DNA of 64,000 nt from Luteimonas abyssi (lineage in GTDB: Bacteria; Pseudomonadota; Gammaproteobacteria; Xanthomonadales; Xanthomonadaceae), in NCBI RefSeq assembly GCF_001482195.1, contig NZ_KQ759763.1, positions 1,461,321 through 1,525,320 on the forward strand, given 5' to 3'. Position numbers and translations under genes: made by a program. The notes under the pieces are model-generated. The model was not told the origin of the DNA. It saw only the letters and a list, made by a program, of their open reading frames with translations, and searched no databases. Below are positions 17,642 through 26,321 of the stretch, in pieces (the first letter of the stretch is position 1; the number at the start of each line of letters is the position of its first letter).

Positions 17642-18390
17642 TGCACGGTCTCCCGCTCGAGGTGGCGTTCGCGTGCGTGCACGTGCGGATCGACGTAGGC
17701 GCTGAAGATGTTCTCCCAGAACTGGTTCCAGGCGACGATGCTGCGGTCGTAGCCGCGGGCCAGTTCCGGCAGCACGTCGGGATCGGCGCGGAGGTAGTTG
17801 TCGATGGCGGCGCGGGTGAGCTCGCCGTGGATGATGTCTTCCTCGCCGGTGTGGATGGTCCAGAAGTCCCAGTCGATGACGTCGGCATGCTCGCGCATGT
17901 ACGGGTTCTGCCGCATGTGCTCGAACATCACCGCGAGATAGGTCTGGCACAGACACTCGCCGCCCATGCCGCGCAGGCCGACGCCGGATGCGACGGATTG
18001 CGTGGCCAGATCGCGGGTCAGGCCCTGCAGCACTTCGACGTTGGCCGGCAGTTGCCGCTCCAGCGCCTCGGGCGCCACGCCGATACTGAGCAGGAAACGG
18101 TCGTAGACGTCCGGGTGCGCCTTGGCGGGATCGCCTTCGCCCAGTTCCTCGGCGAGGATCTCGCTGAGCAGGCTGCGCAGGCCGCCGAAGGGAAGGCGCG
18201 CGACCAGCAGCGCGAGATCGGTGATGTAGTCGATGGTAAAGAAGCGGTACTGCACGCAGACGTCGCGCAACGCCTCGATCGGCAGTTCCGACAACGGTTT
18301 CATCTTGGCCGCGGCGATCGCTTCGGTGCGCTCCTTGGCGGCATCGGCGAGCTGCCAGAACCGGTCTCGGGTCAGGGGGGCTTGCGTCAC
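17638..18390 (-). CDS. Heme-oxygenase-like diiron oxidase/oxygenase (HDO, iron-containing redox enzyme)
   Basis: The 250-residue, mostly helical protein fits the Haem_oxygenas_2 / iron-containing redox enzyme family, relatives of TenA, CADD, UndA and BesC. A full set of candidate iron ligands is visible: Glu85-X6-His92, Glu145, His180 and Glu184-X3-His188 (block DFWTIHTGEEDIIHGE). TenA's catalytic Cys pattern is not apparent, which argues against thiaminase. HDO enzymes do oxidative cleavage, decarboxylation or N-oxygenation; the substrate here is unknown. It starts with GTG behind GGAGAG, and its stop overlaps the VOC start. Confidence 0.83.
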   Translation of the reverse strand: MTQAPLTRDRFWQLADAAKERTEAIAAAKMKPLSELPIEALRDVCVQYRFFTIDYITDLALLVARLPFGGLRSLLSEILAEELGEGDPAKAHPDVYDRFLLSIGVAPEALERQLPANVEVLQGLTRDLATQSVASGVGLRGMGGECLCQTYLAVMFEHMRQNPYMREHADVIDWDFWTIHTGEEDIIHGELTRAAIDNYLRADPDVLPELARGYDRSIVAWNQFWENIFSAYVDPHVHARERHLERETVQ

Positions 18391-18627
18391 GGGGTCTCTC
18401 CGGAATGGGCGGGCAGCCGCGCGGCGAGACAGGAACCGCGAGTGTGGCGCAGCGGTGGCGTCGCGACCTCGCGGTTGCGCCCGAAGCTAGCGTGGCCGAT
18501 GGCGTCGAAACAAGGACGGCGGTGGCCGTTTTGGATATGCGGTCGCAGCAAGCAACGAAGGATGCGAACGCGGTCACGCTGCGACCGGGCGCCGGTGGGA
18601 CCGGCGCTCGCGGATGCATCGAGGAAC

Positions 18628-18653
18628 GACGGCGCGCCACCCTGCGCGCCGTC
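18628..18653 (-). terminator. Hairpin terminator after the 221-residue lipoprotein gene
   Basis: A perfect 10-bp stem (GACGGCGCGC and its complement) with a 6-nt loop lies 18 nt after the lipoprotein stop on the minus strand. It separates that gene from the HDO operon. The remaining 237 nt to the HDO start hold no gene and should carry the HDO promoter. Confidence 0.65.
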
Positions 18654-18670
18654 GGTGACGCTGCGCAGGG

Positions 18671-19336
18671 TCAGCGCGGGGGGCAGCGCCGCGCGGTGTC
18701 GTCGGCGATCGCGCGCGCGCGGGCCTCCTGGTCGTCGCCCGGGCCCACCGTCTCGGTGATGCAGGGGGCGGCGCCGGAAAGACGGACCGGCAGCAGGTAG
18801 GTGGTCTTGACCGTGGGCTGCTCCGGATCCTCGGCGATCTCGTAACGCGCGATCAGCGCGTGCGGGGCGAAGCCGTCGTCGGCGCGCGTGCCGCGCCATT
18901 CGATCCGGTCGCCGAGGTCGCCGAACCCCGCGCCGGTATGTTCGGGCACGCGAAGGCTGGTGAAGTCGGCCGTCGGCGTGCGCACGAACAGGTTTTCTCG
19001 ACCGTCGGATTCGATCCTTCGCACCGCGTAGCCGGCGGGGCCTTCGCATTCGGAGGCGCGATAGCCGGCTTCCTCCGGACGCGAGGCGGTTTCGGCGCAG
19101 TCGCGGATGGAGGTGTGCTCCGAGACGTGGCCATCGGCCTCGGTGGCGGCGGCGGATTCATGAGCGGGAGCGGTGTCGTCGGGTGCGGCGACGGTGTCGC
19201 CGGTCGCCGTGTCGGCAGCCGGCCTGTCGGCGGTGTCGGGCGCGCGCTCCGCGGGCGGCGCGCTTTCGGGCGCGCACGCCGCGGCCAGCAAGGTCAGCGA
19301 GGCGCCGAGCGCGAGCCGTGCGAGGGGAAGCGTCAT
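18671..19336 (-). CDS. Hypothetical lipoprotein with Ala/Asp/Thr-rich linker
   Basis: The 221-residue protein has a signal peptide with lipobox LAAAC (about residues 16-20). A long low-complexity Ala/Pro/Asp/Thr linker follows (to about 75), then a C-terminal domain of unknown family. That domain has Cys in SIRDCAET, SECEGPAGY, APCITET and at the C-terminus (ARRCPPR), suggesting disulfides in the periplasm. AGGAG precedes the ATG. It is 79 nt downstream of phoX on the same strand and has its own terminator. No function can be assigned. Confidence 0.75.
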   Translation of the reverse strand: MTLPLARLALGASLTLLAAACAPESAPPAERAPDTADRPAADTATGDTVAAPDDTAPAHESAAATEADGHVSEHTSIRDCAETASRPEEAGYRASECEGPAGYAVRRIESDGRENLFVRTPTADFTSLRVPEHTGAGFGDLGDRIEWRGTRADDGFAPHALIARYEIAEDPEQPTVKTTYLLPVRLSGAAPCITETVGPGDDQEARARAIADDTARRCPPR

Positions 19337-19415
19337 GCGGAACTCCTGTCGTAACGGATGCGGCAGGAGTCTGGCGGTCCATGCGCTAACGGCGCGCGAA
19401 CGGCGCATCGACGGC

Positions 19416-21371
19416 TCAGGTCCCGACGATGCCGCCGTCGCGGCGGGTGACGACCACGGTCGCCGACCGCGGCTTGAGGCGGTTGCCCGGCCAACCGCTG
19501 CCGCCTCCTTCGCCGGGATGCTGGATGTTGACGAACAGGGTCCGGCCGTCGGGCGTGCTCACCACGCCGGTGACTTCGCAGCCGTTCGGCCCGACCAGGA
19601 ACCGCTTCAGCTCGCCGGTGGCGGGGTTCGCGACCAGCATTTGGTTGTTGCCGAACGGGCCGCTGCCGAGCTGGCTGCCGCTCATGTCGGTCTGGATCCA
19701 CAGCAGGCCGTTGTGGTCGAACCACAGACCGTCCGGACTGGCATGGATGTTGTCGTCGTCGAGCGGCTGGAGGTCGGGTCCGAGACTGTCTTCGGCGGTG
19801 CCGCTGAGCAGGAAGAGATCCCAGGTGAACGCGGTGGCGTCGCTGCGTCCGGCCTGTTCGTCGAAGCGGATGATGTGGCCGTAGGGGTTGGGGCCACGCG
19901 GATTGGCTTCGTCGACCCGGTCGGGGCTGCGTGCGCTGTTGTTGGTCAGGGTGAAGTACACCGCGCCGGTGTTCGGATCCACCGCGCCCCATTCCGGGCG
20001 GTCCATCGGCGTCCCGCCGGCGATGTCGGCGGCCAGCCGGGTGTTGATGAGCACGTCGCCCTGGTCGGCGAACGCGACGCCGGCCTCGCGCGCGGCGGCG
20101 GCGAAGGTGGGATCGTCGAGATCCAGCGCCAGCCATTCGCCGTGGCCGTCATCGTGGAAGCGGGCGACGTAGAGCGTGCCGTCGTCGAGCAGCGTGCCCG
20201 GTGCGCGGCCGGGCGTGTAGCTCTCGCGGCTGACGTACTTGTATATGTATTCGTTCTGCGAATCGTCGCCCATGTAGGCGGCCAGGCGCTCGCCAGGGCG
20301 CGGCTGCGAGAACACCAGACCTTCGTGGGCGAAGCGGCCCAGGGCGGTGCGCTTGACCGGGATGCTGCCGGCGTCGAACGGATCGATCTCCACGATCCAG
20401 CCGAAGTGGTTGGGTTCGTTGCGGAAATCCAGCGCCGGATCGTCGCCGTGCGGCGTGGCGTCGAACCGCGTCTCGACGGTTTCCCAGCGATAGCGGCCGC
20501 TGCCGGTGGCGACGCCGTAGCGGCTGTGCTCGCGCGGGCGCTCGCCGCGGTTGACGAAGTAGCCGGCCCAGTTCTCTTCGCAGGTCAGATAGGTCCGCCA
20601 CGGAGTGAAACCGTGGGCGCAGTTGTTGAGGGTGCCGCGGGTGGCGGTGCCCTCGGGGCTGTGGCGGGTGCGCAGCTTCGCGTGCCCGCGCGCCGGTCCG
20701 GCGATCGTCATCGGCGTGGCGCCGGTGACGCGGCGGTTGTAACGGCCGCGCACGGTGACCCATTCGGTGCCGCGACGGCGGAGCTCGACCACGCTGACGC
20801 CGTGGGCGGCGATTTCCTTGCGCACCTGGTCGGCATCGCGGATCCCGTTCCGGGTCACCGGGCCATCGGGATGCAGGGCGAGGGCGTCGATGTATTCGTG
20901 GTTCATCACCAGCAGGCCGGCGCTGGAACGATGCAGCGCATCGCCGCGCAGCGGAAAGAAATGCATGCCGTCGTGGTGCATGCCGACCTGCTGCTCCTGT
21001 TCGGCGCCGGAGTTGAGGCCGCCGTCGCGGTACGGCGGATAGCGGCCGGCGATGGGCTCGCCCCAGGGCAGGATCACCGAGAAGGTGTACTCCGGTGGCA
21101 CGATGATGTCGTCCCCGCGTCCCACCGGCACCGCGGTGAAGCCGAGCGGGCTTCGACGGCCCGGAAACGCCGGCTTGCCCGGCGCGGCGAGGGCGCCGGC
21201 GCTGCCGAGCAGGCCGAGGCCGACCGCGAGACCGATGCCGCCCTGCAGCAGGCGCCGGCGCTTCAGGCGCACGTCGAGCACATCGGCGAAGTGGGGGTTG
21301 CCCGAACGGTTGCTGTCTTCGTGATCGAAATCGTGTTCGCCGTACGGGATCGGCGCATGTGGCTGGGTCAT
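19416..21371 (-). CDS. PhoX-family alkaline phosphatase (DUF839), Tat-exported
   Basis: The 651-residue protein begins with a long n-region and a twin-arginine-type signal (RRRLLQGGIGLAVGLGLLG, about 38-56), as PhoX proteins have, because they fold with metals before export. Family blocks are GWIVEIDPFD, LTCEENWAGYF, AAYMGDDSQNEYIYKYVS and the C-terminal FLVGPNGCEVTGVVSTPDGRT with LFVNIQHPGEG. PhoX releases phosphate from organic esters in the periplasm using Ca/Fe. Expression by PhoB under phosphate limitation is usual, but I did not find a clear pho box. The internal ATG at 21371 gives the best start, with GAGG upstream. Confidence 0.9.
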   Translation of the reverse strand: MTQPHAPIPYGEHDFDHEDSNRSGNPHFADVLDVRLKRRRLLQGGIGLAVGLGLLGSAGALAAPGKPAFPGRRSPLGFTAVPVGRGDDIIVPPEYTFSVILPWGEPIAGRYPPYRDGGLNSGAEQEQQVGMHHDGMHFFPLRGDALHRSSAGLLVMNHEYIDALALHPDGPVTRNGIRDADQVRKEIAAHGVSVVELRRRGTEWVTVRGRYNRRVTGATPMTIAGPARGHAKLRTRHSPEGTATRGTLNNCAHGFTPWRTYLTCEENWAGYFVNRGERPREHSRYGVATGSGRYRWETVETRFDATPHGDDPALDFRNEPNHFGWIVEIDPFDAGSIPVKRTALGRFAHEGLVFSQPRPGERLAAYMGDDSQNEYIYKYVSRESYTPGRAPGTLLDDGTLYVARFHDDGHGEWLALDLDDPTFAAAAREAGVAFADQGDVLINTRLAADIAGGTPMDRPEWGAVDPNTGAVYFTLTNNSARSPDRVDEANPRGPNPYGHIIRFDEQAGRSDATAFTWDLFLLSGTAEDSLGPDLQPLDDDNIHASPDGLWFDHNGLLWIQTDMSGSQLGSGPFGNNQMLVANPATGELKRFLVGPNGCEVTGVVSTPDGRTLFVNIQHPGEGGGSGWPGNRLKPRSATVVVTRRDGGIVGT

Positions 21372-21484
21372 CGGCTGGCCTCGCTGTGGTCGTTGGCTGG
21401 AATCCGGATCCCCCGCCCGCACGCTATGCGCGGCGTGTTGCATCCGGATGGCAGCCGGAACCCGGTCACGGTCCCGCGCGAGGA

Positions 21485-21510
21485 CCCGTGCCGCACGAAG
21501 GCGGCACGGG
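21485..21510 (-). terminator. Hairpin terminator after the second SDR gene
   Basis: A perfect 10-bp stem (CCCGTGCCGC and its complement) with a 6-nt loop lies 25 nt after the SDR stop on the minus strand, upstream of phoX. Confidence 0.65.
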
Positions 21511-21534
21511 GAGGGTGGAGATCGGGCGATCGCG

Positions 21535-22311
21535 CTACAGGAACATGCCGCCCGAAGCTTCGATGCGTTGCGCGTTGATCCAGCGGTTGGCCGGGCTCAG
21601 CAGCGATGCGACCACGCCGCCGATGTCCTCGGGCTGGCCGGTGCGCCCCAGTGCGGTCTGCGAGGCGATGAACGCGTTGGTCTCGGCGTCGTCGCGCACC
21701 GCGCCGCCGCCGAAATCGGTCTCGATCGCGCCGGGCGCCACGGTGTTCACGGCGATGCCGCGCGCGCCCAGCTCCTTGGCCTGGTAGCGGGTGAGCACCT
21801 CGATGGCGCCTTTCATCGCGGCGTAGGCGGCGAAACCGGGCAGGCAGAAGCGGGCGAGACCACTGGAGATGTTGACGATCCGTCCGCCATCGGCGATCAG
21901 CGGCAGCAGCGCCTGGGTCAGGAAGAACGGCCCTTTCAAGTGCACGTCGACCAGGGTGTCGAACTGCTCGCGGGTGGTGTCTGCGAACGCCGCGTGGATG
22001 CCGATGCCGGCGTTGTTGACGAGGTGATCGATGCGCGTTGCACCCCAGCCCTGCAGGGCCGCGCGCAGGCGCTCGACGAAGGCGGGAACGTCGTCGCTGC
22101 GGGCGACGTCGAGCGGCAGTGCGAGCGCGCGACGGCCAAGCGCCTCGATGTCGGCCACGACCGCCGCGGCCTCGCGTTCGCGGCTGCGATACGTCAGGAC
22201 GACATCGTGGCCCTGACGGGCCAACGCCAGGCTGGTGTCGCGGCCGAGGCCGCGGCTGCCGCCGGTGAGCAGGGTGATGGGAGCGGGCGAGGTGGAGGGC
22301 GTGACGGACAT
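21535..22311 (-). CDS. Short-chain dehydrogenase/reductase (SDR)
   Basis: The 258-residue classical SDR has TGGSRGLG (16-23), NNAG (99-102) and catalytic Ser150, Tyr163 and Lys167 (AYAAMK). The later PEDIGGVVASLLSPANRWINAQRIEASGG block is typical of FabG-like and sugar-alcohol dehydrogenases. AAGGAA precedes the ATG. It is divergent from a LysR gene across 116 nt that contain repeated dyads, so LysR control is likely. The substrate is unknown; these pairs often respond to quinones or aldehydes. Confidence 0.92.
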   Translation of the reverse strand: MSVTPSTSPAPITLLTGGSRGLGRDTSLALARQGHDVVLTYRSREREAAAVVADIEALGRRALALPLDVARSDDVPAFVERLRAALQGWGATRIDHLVNNAGIGIHAAFADTTREQFDTLVDVHLKGPFFLTQALLPLIADGGRIVNISSGLARFCLPGFAAYAAMKGAIEVLTRYQAKELGARGIAVNTVAPGAIETDFGGGAVRDDAETNAFIASQTALGRTGQPEDIGGVVASLLSPANRWINAQRIEASGGMFL

Positions 22312-22356
22312 GGCGGGTTCCTTGATGGGCTCTGCGGGTGTGGGATCTACCTTATT

Positions 22357-22417
22357 GACTGTTATCGGATGAACAAACCGGGTTAGATTGATAGGACTGT
22401 TCGTGCAGGATGAACAA
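22357..22417. promoter_or_regulatory. Candidate LysR binding region with two repeated dyads
   Basis: Two related elements lie 38 nt apart in the divergent SDR/LysR promoter region. Each has GACTGTT followed, after 3 or 6 nt, by GGATGAACA, and each contains a TGTT...AACA dyad (22360-22375 and 22398-22416). Two sites of one motif are what a LysR tetramer needs. This rests on the repeat and its position only. Confidence 0.5.
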
Positions 22418-22427
22418 TTGGAGCGTC

Positions 22428-23360
22428 ATGCACCGTACCGATGCCATGCGGATCTTCGTCCGGGTCGCGGAACTGGCCAGTTTCAGCCGTGCGGCGGACA
22501 TGCTCGATCGGCCCAAGGCCAGCGTGTCCACCGCCGTGCGCGAGCTGGAGGCGTGGCTGGGGACGCAGTTGCTGCACCGGACCACGCGACGGGTGCGGAT
22601 GACCCCGGACGGCGAGGCTTTCTACGCGCGGTGCAAGGACCTGCTCGGCGAGATCGACGACGTCGAGCACATGTTCGCCCGTTCGCCGCAGGCCCTGCGC
22701 GGACGCTTGCGGGTGGACATGTCCAGCGCGCCCGCCCGGCAGTTCGTGGTGCCGGCGCTGCCTGACTTCCTGCGCCGGCACCCGCAGCTGGAGCTCGAGC
22801 TCAGCTGCAGCGACCGCCGCGTGGACGTGGTGCGAGACGGCTTCGACTGCGTGCTGCGGGTCGGCACGCTGGCCGGCAGCGGTCTGGTGGCACGTCCGCT
22901 GGGGCAGTACGCGGTCGTCACCTGCGCCAGTCCGGCCTATCTGCGCGCGCACGGCGAGCCGGTATCGCCGGAGGTGTTGGCGGGTCATCGGTTGATCCAC
23001 TACGTGTCCACGTTCGGCGACCGTGCCGATGGCTGGGAGTACTGGGACGGCAGCCGCTATCGGCAGGTGCGGATGGTCGGGGCGCTGACGGTCAACAACG
23101 TCGATATCTATCGCGACGCCTGCGTGGCGGGTCTCGGGTTGATCCAGGTACCGCGCGTCGGGGTGCAGCACTTGCTGGCCGAGGGCCGGCTGGTGGAAGT
23201 GCTCGTCGACTACCGGGCCGAGCCGATGCCGGTCAGCCTGATCTACCCCCACCGCCGTCACCTCCCGCGGCGGGTGAAGGTCTTCATGGACTGGATCGCG
23301 GATGTGCTGGCGCCGTACCTCGAGCCGCTGCCGCCGCACGATGGGTCCGCGCCGCGCTGA
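22428..23360 (+). CDS. LysR-family transcriptional regulator
   Basis: The protein of about 310 residues begins MHRTDAMRIFVRVAELASF, then a LysR helix-turn-helix (SRAADMLDRPKASVSTAVRE) and LLHRTTRRVRMTPDGEAFY. The effector domain starts near GRLRVDMSS and includes VDVVRDGFDCVLRVG and the ending RVKVFMDWIADVL, typical of the DsdC/PecT-like LysR group common in Xanthomonadaceae. An in-frame ATG at 22410 exists, but the ATG at 22428 has GGAG upstream and matches family N-termini. It is divergent from the SDR gene, its likely target. Confidence 0.92.
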   Translation: MHRTDAMRIFVRVAELASFSRAADMLDRPKASVSTAVRELEAWLGTQLLHRTTRRVRMTPDGEAFYARCKDLLGEIDDVEHMFARSPQALRGRLRVDMSSAPARQFVVPALPDFLRRHPQLELELSCSDRRVDVVRDGFDCVLRVGTLAGSGLVARPLGQYAVVTCASPAYLRAHGEPVSPEVLAGHRLIHYVSTFGDRADGWEYWDGSRYRQVRMVGALTVNNVDIYRDACVAGLGLIQVPRVGVQHLLAEGRLVEVLVDYRAEPMPVSLIYPHRRHLPRRVKVFMDWIADVLAPYLEPLPPHDGSAPR

Positions 23361-23470
23361 CGCCGCGGCCAGAGGGGAGCGGAGCGCGAACGCGCATGGC
23401 GGGCAGGGCCCGGCGGGCGGATGCTAGAGTGCCGCGCTTCCGACATCCGTCCGCACTGGAGACGCCCGTC

Positions 23471-24412
23471 ATGACTGCAGCCGAGACCTCGTCCGAATCC
23501 ACGTATCCGATCGGGACGCCCGGCACGCCGTGGGGGGCTGCGGAACGCGCGCAATGGCTCGCCGCGCAGTCGCGGCGGCGCAGCTACCTGGACGATGTCG
23601 TCGAGGTGATCGACGGTCTGAGCGACGGCTTCGAAGTGGTCGAGTACGGCGTGTTGACGTATGGCGACGAGCGGTTCCCGCTGTACGCCCTGCGCACCCG
23701 CGCCTGGAACGACGCGTTGCCGGTCGCGCTGGTGACCGGAGGCGTGCACGGCTATGAGACCAGCGGCGTGCATGGCGCGCTCCAGTTCGCGGCGCGGCAC
23801 GGCACCGAGCATGCCGGGCGCGTCAATCTGTTGATCGCGCCCTGCGTGAGTCCGTGGGGGTACGAGCGGATCCACCGCTGGAACCCGGACGCGGTCGATC
23901 CCAACCGATCGTTCCGTGCCGACAGCCCGTCGGGCGAGGCGGCGGCGCTGATGCGGTTGGTGGCACCGGTGCGCGACCGGGTGCGGGTGCATGTGGATCT
24001 GCACGAGACCACCGACACCGACGAATCGGAGTTCCGCCCCGCGCTGGCTGCGCGCGATGGTGTGGCCTACGTGCCCGGCGGGATTCCGGACGGCTTCTAC
24101 CTGGTCGCCGACAGCGAGCGACCGCAGCCGGCGTTCCAGCAGGCGGTGGTGCAGGCGGTCGAGCAGGTGACCCACATCGCCCCGGCCGACGACCGGGGCG
24201 AAATGATCGGTGCGCCGGTGGTGGCGCGCGGCGTGATCGAGTATCCGGTGCGGCGACTGGCGCTGTGCGCGGGCATCACCGATGCCCCCTTCGTCACCAC
24301 CACCGAGGTCTATCCGGACAGCCCGCGCTCGACCTCCGAGATCTGCAACGATGCGCAGATCGCCGCGGTGCGCGCGGCGATCGCATACGCGCTCGCGCAC
24401 GGCGACGCCTGA
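23471..24412 (+). CDS. M14-family zinc metallopeptidase (AstE/ASPA-like deacylase)
   Basis: The 313-residue protein shows zinc ligands HGYE (His93, Glu96) in VTGGVHGYETSGVHG and His178 in HVDLHETTDTD, the M14 carboxypeptidase/succinylglutamate desuccinylase pattern. A Glu in TTTEVYPDSP near residue 285 could be the catalytic base. There is no signal peptide, so it probably acts in the cytoplasm on N-acyl amino acids or short peptides. An in-frame start 75 nt upstream exists, but the ATG at 23471 begins the conserved part. It stands alone. Confidence 0.85.
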   Translation: MTAAETSSESTYPIGTPGTPWGAAERAQWLAAQSRRRSYLDDVVEVIDGLSDGFEVVEYGVLTYGDERFPLYALRTRAWNDALPVALVTGGVHGYETSGVHGALQFAARHGTEHAGRVNLLIAPCVSPWGYERIHRWNPDAVDPNRSFRADSPSGEAAALMRLVAPVRDRVRVHVDLHETTDTDESEFRPALAARDGVAYVPGGIPDGFYLVADSERPQPAFQQAVVQAVEQVTHIAPADDRGEMIGAPVVARGVIEYPVRRLALCAGITDAPFVTTTEVYPDSPRSTSEICNDAQIAAVRAAIAYALAHGDA

Positions 24413-24647
24413 TCGGTATCCGCCACGGCCACGCGTCGGACTCGCGGCTGCAGGGGCCGGCGGCGCGAGCCGTACTGCGCGGGCCCTGGCACCGCGACGG
24501 CGCCCGGGCTCCCGGCGGCGATGCCACTGCGTGCGGTGAACGCGTCGCCGACGGTGCAACGCCCGCATAGGGCGCGCTGGACGTATTGACCCCGATTGAA
24601 CGCGTCGGGATCTAACGTGTCCGACGACCCTCCACCGGGCCTTGCCG

Positions 24648-25148
24648 ATGCGACTCGAAGGTTCCTGCCATTGCGGGCGCGTGCGCTTCCGCTGCGAAGC
24701 GCATGCGCCGGTGCCGTTCCTGCACTGTTACTGCTCCATCTGCCGCAAGACCGCCGGGACCGGCGGCAGCGCGGTGAATCTGGGCGCGAAGGCGGACTCG
24801 CTGGAGGTGGAAGGCCGGGAACATCTCGGTGTCTACCGCGCCTCGCTGCCCGACGACGACGGCGGATGCCGTCCGAGCGGTGCGCGGCGGCATTTCTGCC
24901 GGGAATGCGGAACTGCACTTTGGCTGTTCGATCCCGAATGGCCCGATCTGGTGCATCCGCATGCCGGTGCCGTCGACACCGAGCTGCCGGTGCCGCCGGA
25001 GCGCGTGCACATGCTGCTCGGGTCGAAAGCGAACTGGGTGCAGGTGCCCGACGGACCGCACGACGTGCACCGGCAGGGTGGTCCCGAGACGTCGCTGGCG
25101 GACTGGCACCGCCGCCACGGTCTGCTGGACGGCGACAGCCCCGATTAG
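24648..25148 (+). CDS. GFA-family protein (glutathione-dependent formaldehyde-activating-like)
   Basis: The 166-residue protein starts MRLEGSCHCG and carries the zinc-binding Cys set of GFA proteins: Cys7 and Cys9 (CHC), Cys27, Cys29 and Cys32 (CYCSIC), Cys84 and Cys87 (FCRECGTALW). Founding members couple formaldehyde to glutathione, but most relatives have unknown substrates. A TTG 6 nt upstream is an alternative start. It is read in the same direction as glsA, 126 nt before it, and may or may not share its transcript. Confidence 0.9.
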   Translation: MRLEGSCHCGRVRFRCEAHAPVPFLHCYCSICRKTAGTGGSAVNLGAKADSLEVEGREHLGVYRASLPDDDGGCRPSGARRHFCRECGTALWLFDPEWPDLVHPHAGAVDTELPVPPERVHMLLGSKANWVQVPDGPHDVHRQGGPETSLADWHRRHGLLDGDSPD

Positions 25149-25274
25149 CCGTCAGCCGGATGCAGCGCTGTGGCCGGCCGGCGGGCCGGCGGCACGTTCG
25201 CGCGCGCCTGCACGGGATGCGCATGTCGGTCCCGCCACACTGGCGGCTGATTCCCCGCTGGAGACCCCTCGCCG

Positions 25275-26237
25275 ATGCGAAAGATTCCGCACAACCCGTA
25301 CGATCTGGGCCGCCACGACCTTCCCGCGCTGTTGGCCGAGATCCACGACGATGTGCGCGAACGCATCGCCTCCGGCCGCTTCGGGACGCTGGCCGATTAC
25401 ATTCCCGCCCTGGCCGATACGCCGTCCGACCGCTTCGGCATGGCCGCGCTGACGCTCGATGGCGACCTGCACACCGTCGGCGATGCGTGCGAACCGTTTC
25501 CGATCCAGAGCGTGTCCAAGGTGCATTCGCTGACCATGGCGCTGGAAGCCGAGGGCGACGACCTGTGGAAGCGGGTCGGGCGGGAGCCTTCAGGCGATCC
25601 GTTCAATTCGCTCGTCCAGCTGGAACACGAACACGGCATCCCGCGCAATCCCTTCATCAATGCCGGGGCGATCGTGGTCGCCGACATGATCCTGTCTCAT
25701 CACGCCGACCCGCTCGACGACCTGCTGGCCTTCATGCGGGCGCGTTCCGGCAACGCGGCACTGGATGTCGATTGCTCGGTGCTCGATTCCGAGCGCGGCG
25801 CGGGCTTCCGCAACGTTGCGCTGGCGAACTTCATCCGCAGTTTCGACAACATCCACAACGACGTGGCCAAGGTGCTGGAGCTCTATTTCGCCCAGTGTTC
25901 GCTGCGCATGAACTGCGTCGATCTCGCGCGCAGCGTGAGTTACCTGGCCGACCGCGGGCGTTGCCTCGTCACCGGCGAACAGATCATCAGCGCCGAGCGG
26001 GCGACGCGCATCAACGCGGTGATGATGACCTGCGGCACCTACGATGCGGCCGGTGAATTCGCGTTCCACGTCGGCCTGCCGGCCAAGAGCGGTGTGGGCG
26101 GCGCGATCGTGGCCGTGGTGCCGCACGTGATGACATTGTGCGTGTGGTCGCCCGGCCTCGACGACAAGGGCAATTCGCTCCTGGGCGGCTATGCGCTGCA
26201 CCGGTTCACCCGCAAGACGGGGTTGTCGGTGTTCTGA
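25275..26237 (+). CDS. glsA: Glutaminase A
   Basis: The 320-residue enzyme has the serine-dependent glutaminase fold. The SxxK motif is Ser79-Val-Ser-Lys82 in FPIQSVSKVHS. Other family blocks are NPFINAGAI, SYLADRG and the C-terminal VPAKSGVGGAI-like segment (LPAKSGVGGAIVAVVP) followed by SPGLDDKGNS. It hydrolyses glutamine to glutamate and ammonia in the cytoplasm, supporting nitrogen balance and acid resistance. GGAG lies 11 nt before the ATG. An imperfect hairpin follows the stop. Confidence 0.95.
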   Translation: MRKIPHNPYDLGRHDLPALLAEIHDDVRERIASGRFGTLADYIPALADTPSDRFGMAALTLDGDLHTVGDACEPFPIQSVSKVHSLTMALEAEGDDLWKRVGREPSGDPFNSLVQLEHEHGIPRNPFINAGAIVVADMILSHHADPLDDLLAFMRARSGNAALDVDCSVLDSERGAGFRNVALANFIRSFDNIHNDVAKVLELYFAQCSLRMNCVDLARSVSYLADRGRCLVTGEQIISAERATRINAVMMTCGTYDAAGEFAFHVGLPAKSGVGGAIVAVVPHVMTLCVWSPGLDDKGNSLLGGYALHRFTRKTGLSVF

Positions 26238-26268
26238 CTCCCCCCTGCGGCGCGGCTGGAGAAAGAAG

Positions 26269-26297
26269 GTGCGACAGCCGCCGTCGGGCTGCCGCAC
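26269..26297. terminator. Hairpin between convergent glsA and ohr
   Basis: An 11-bp stem with one mismatch (GTGCGACAGCC against GGCTGCCGCAC) and a 7-nt loop lies between the convergent stops of glsA and the organic hydroperoxide resistance gene, so it may end both transcripts. Confidence 0.5.
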
Positions 26298-26321
26298 GCA
26301 CTCGCCTGATCCCGTCGGCGC

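Noticed and set aside
17638-18390. TenA-type thiaminase
   Set aside because: It shares the helical fold, but a complete set of iron-ligand residues is present and no thiamine genes are nearby.
24413-24640. Possible small genes between the M14 peptidase and the GFA gene
   Set aside because: All frames there are Arg/Ala/Pro-rich and lack a ribosome site; likely non-coding.
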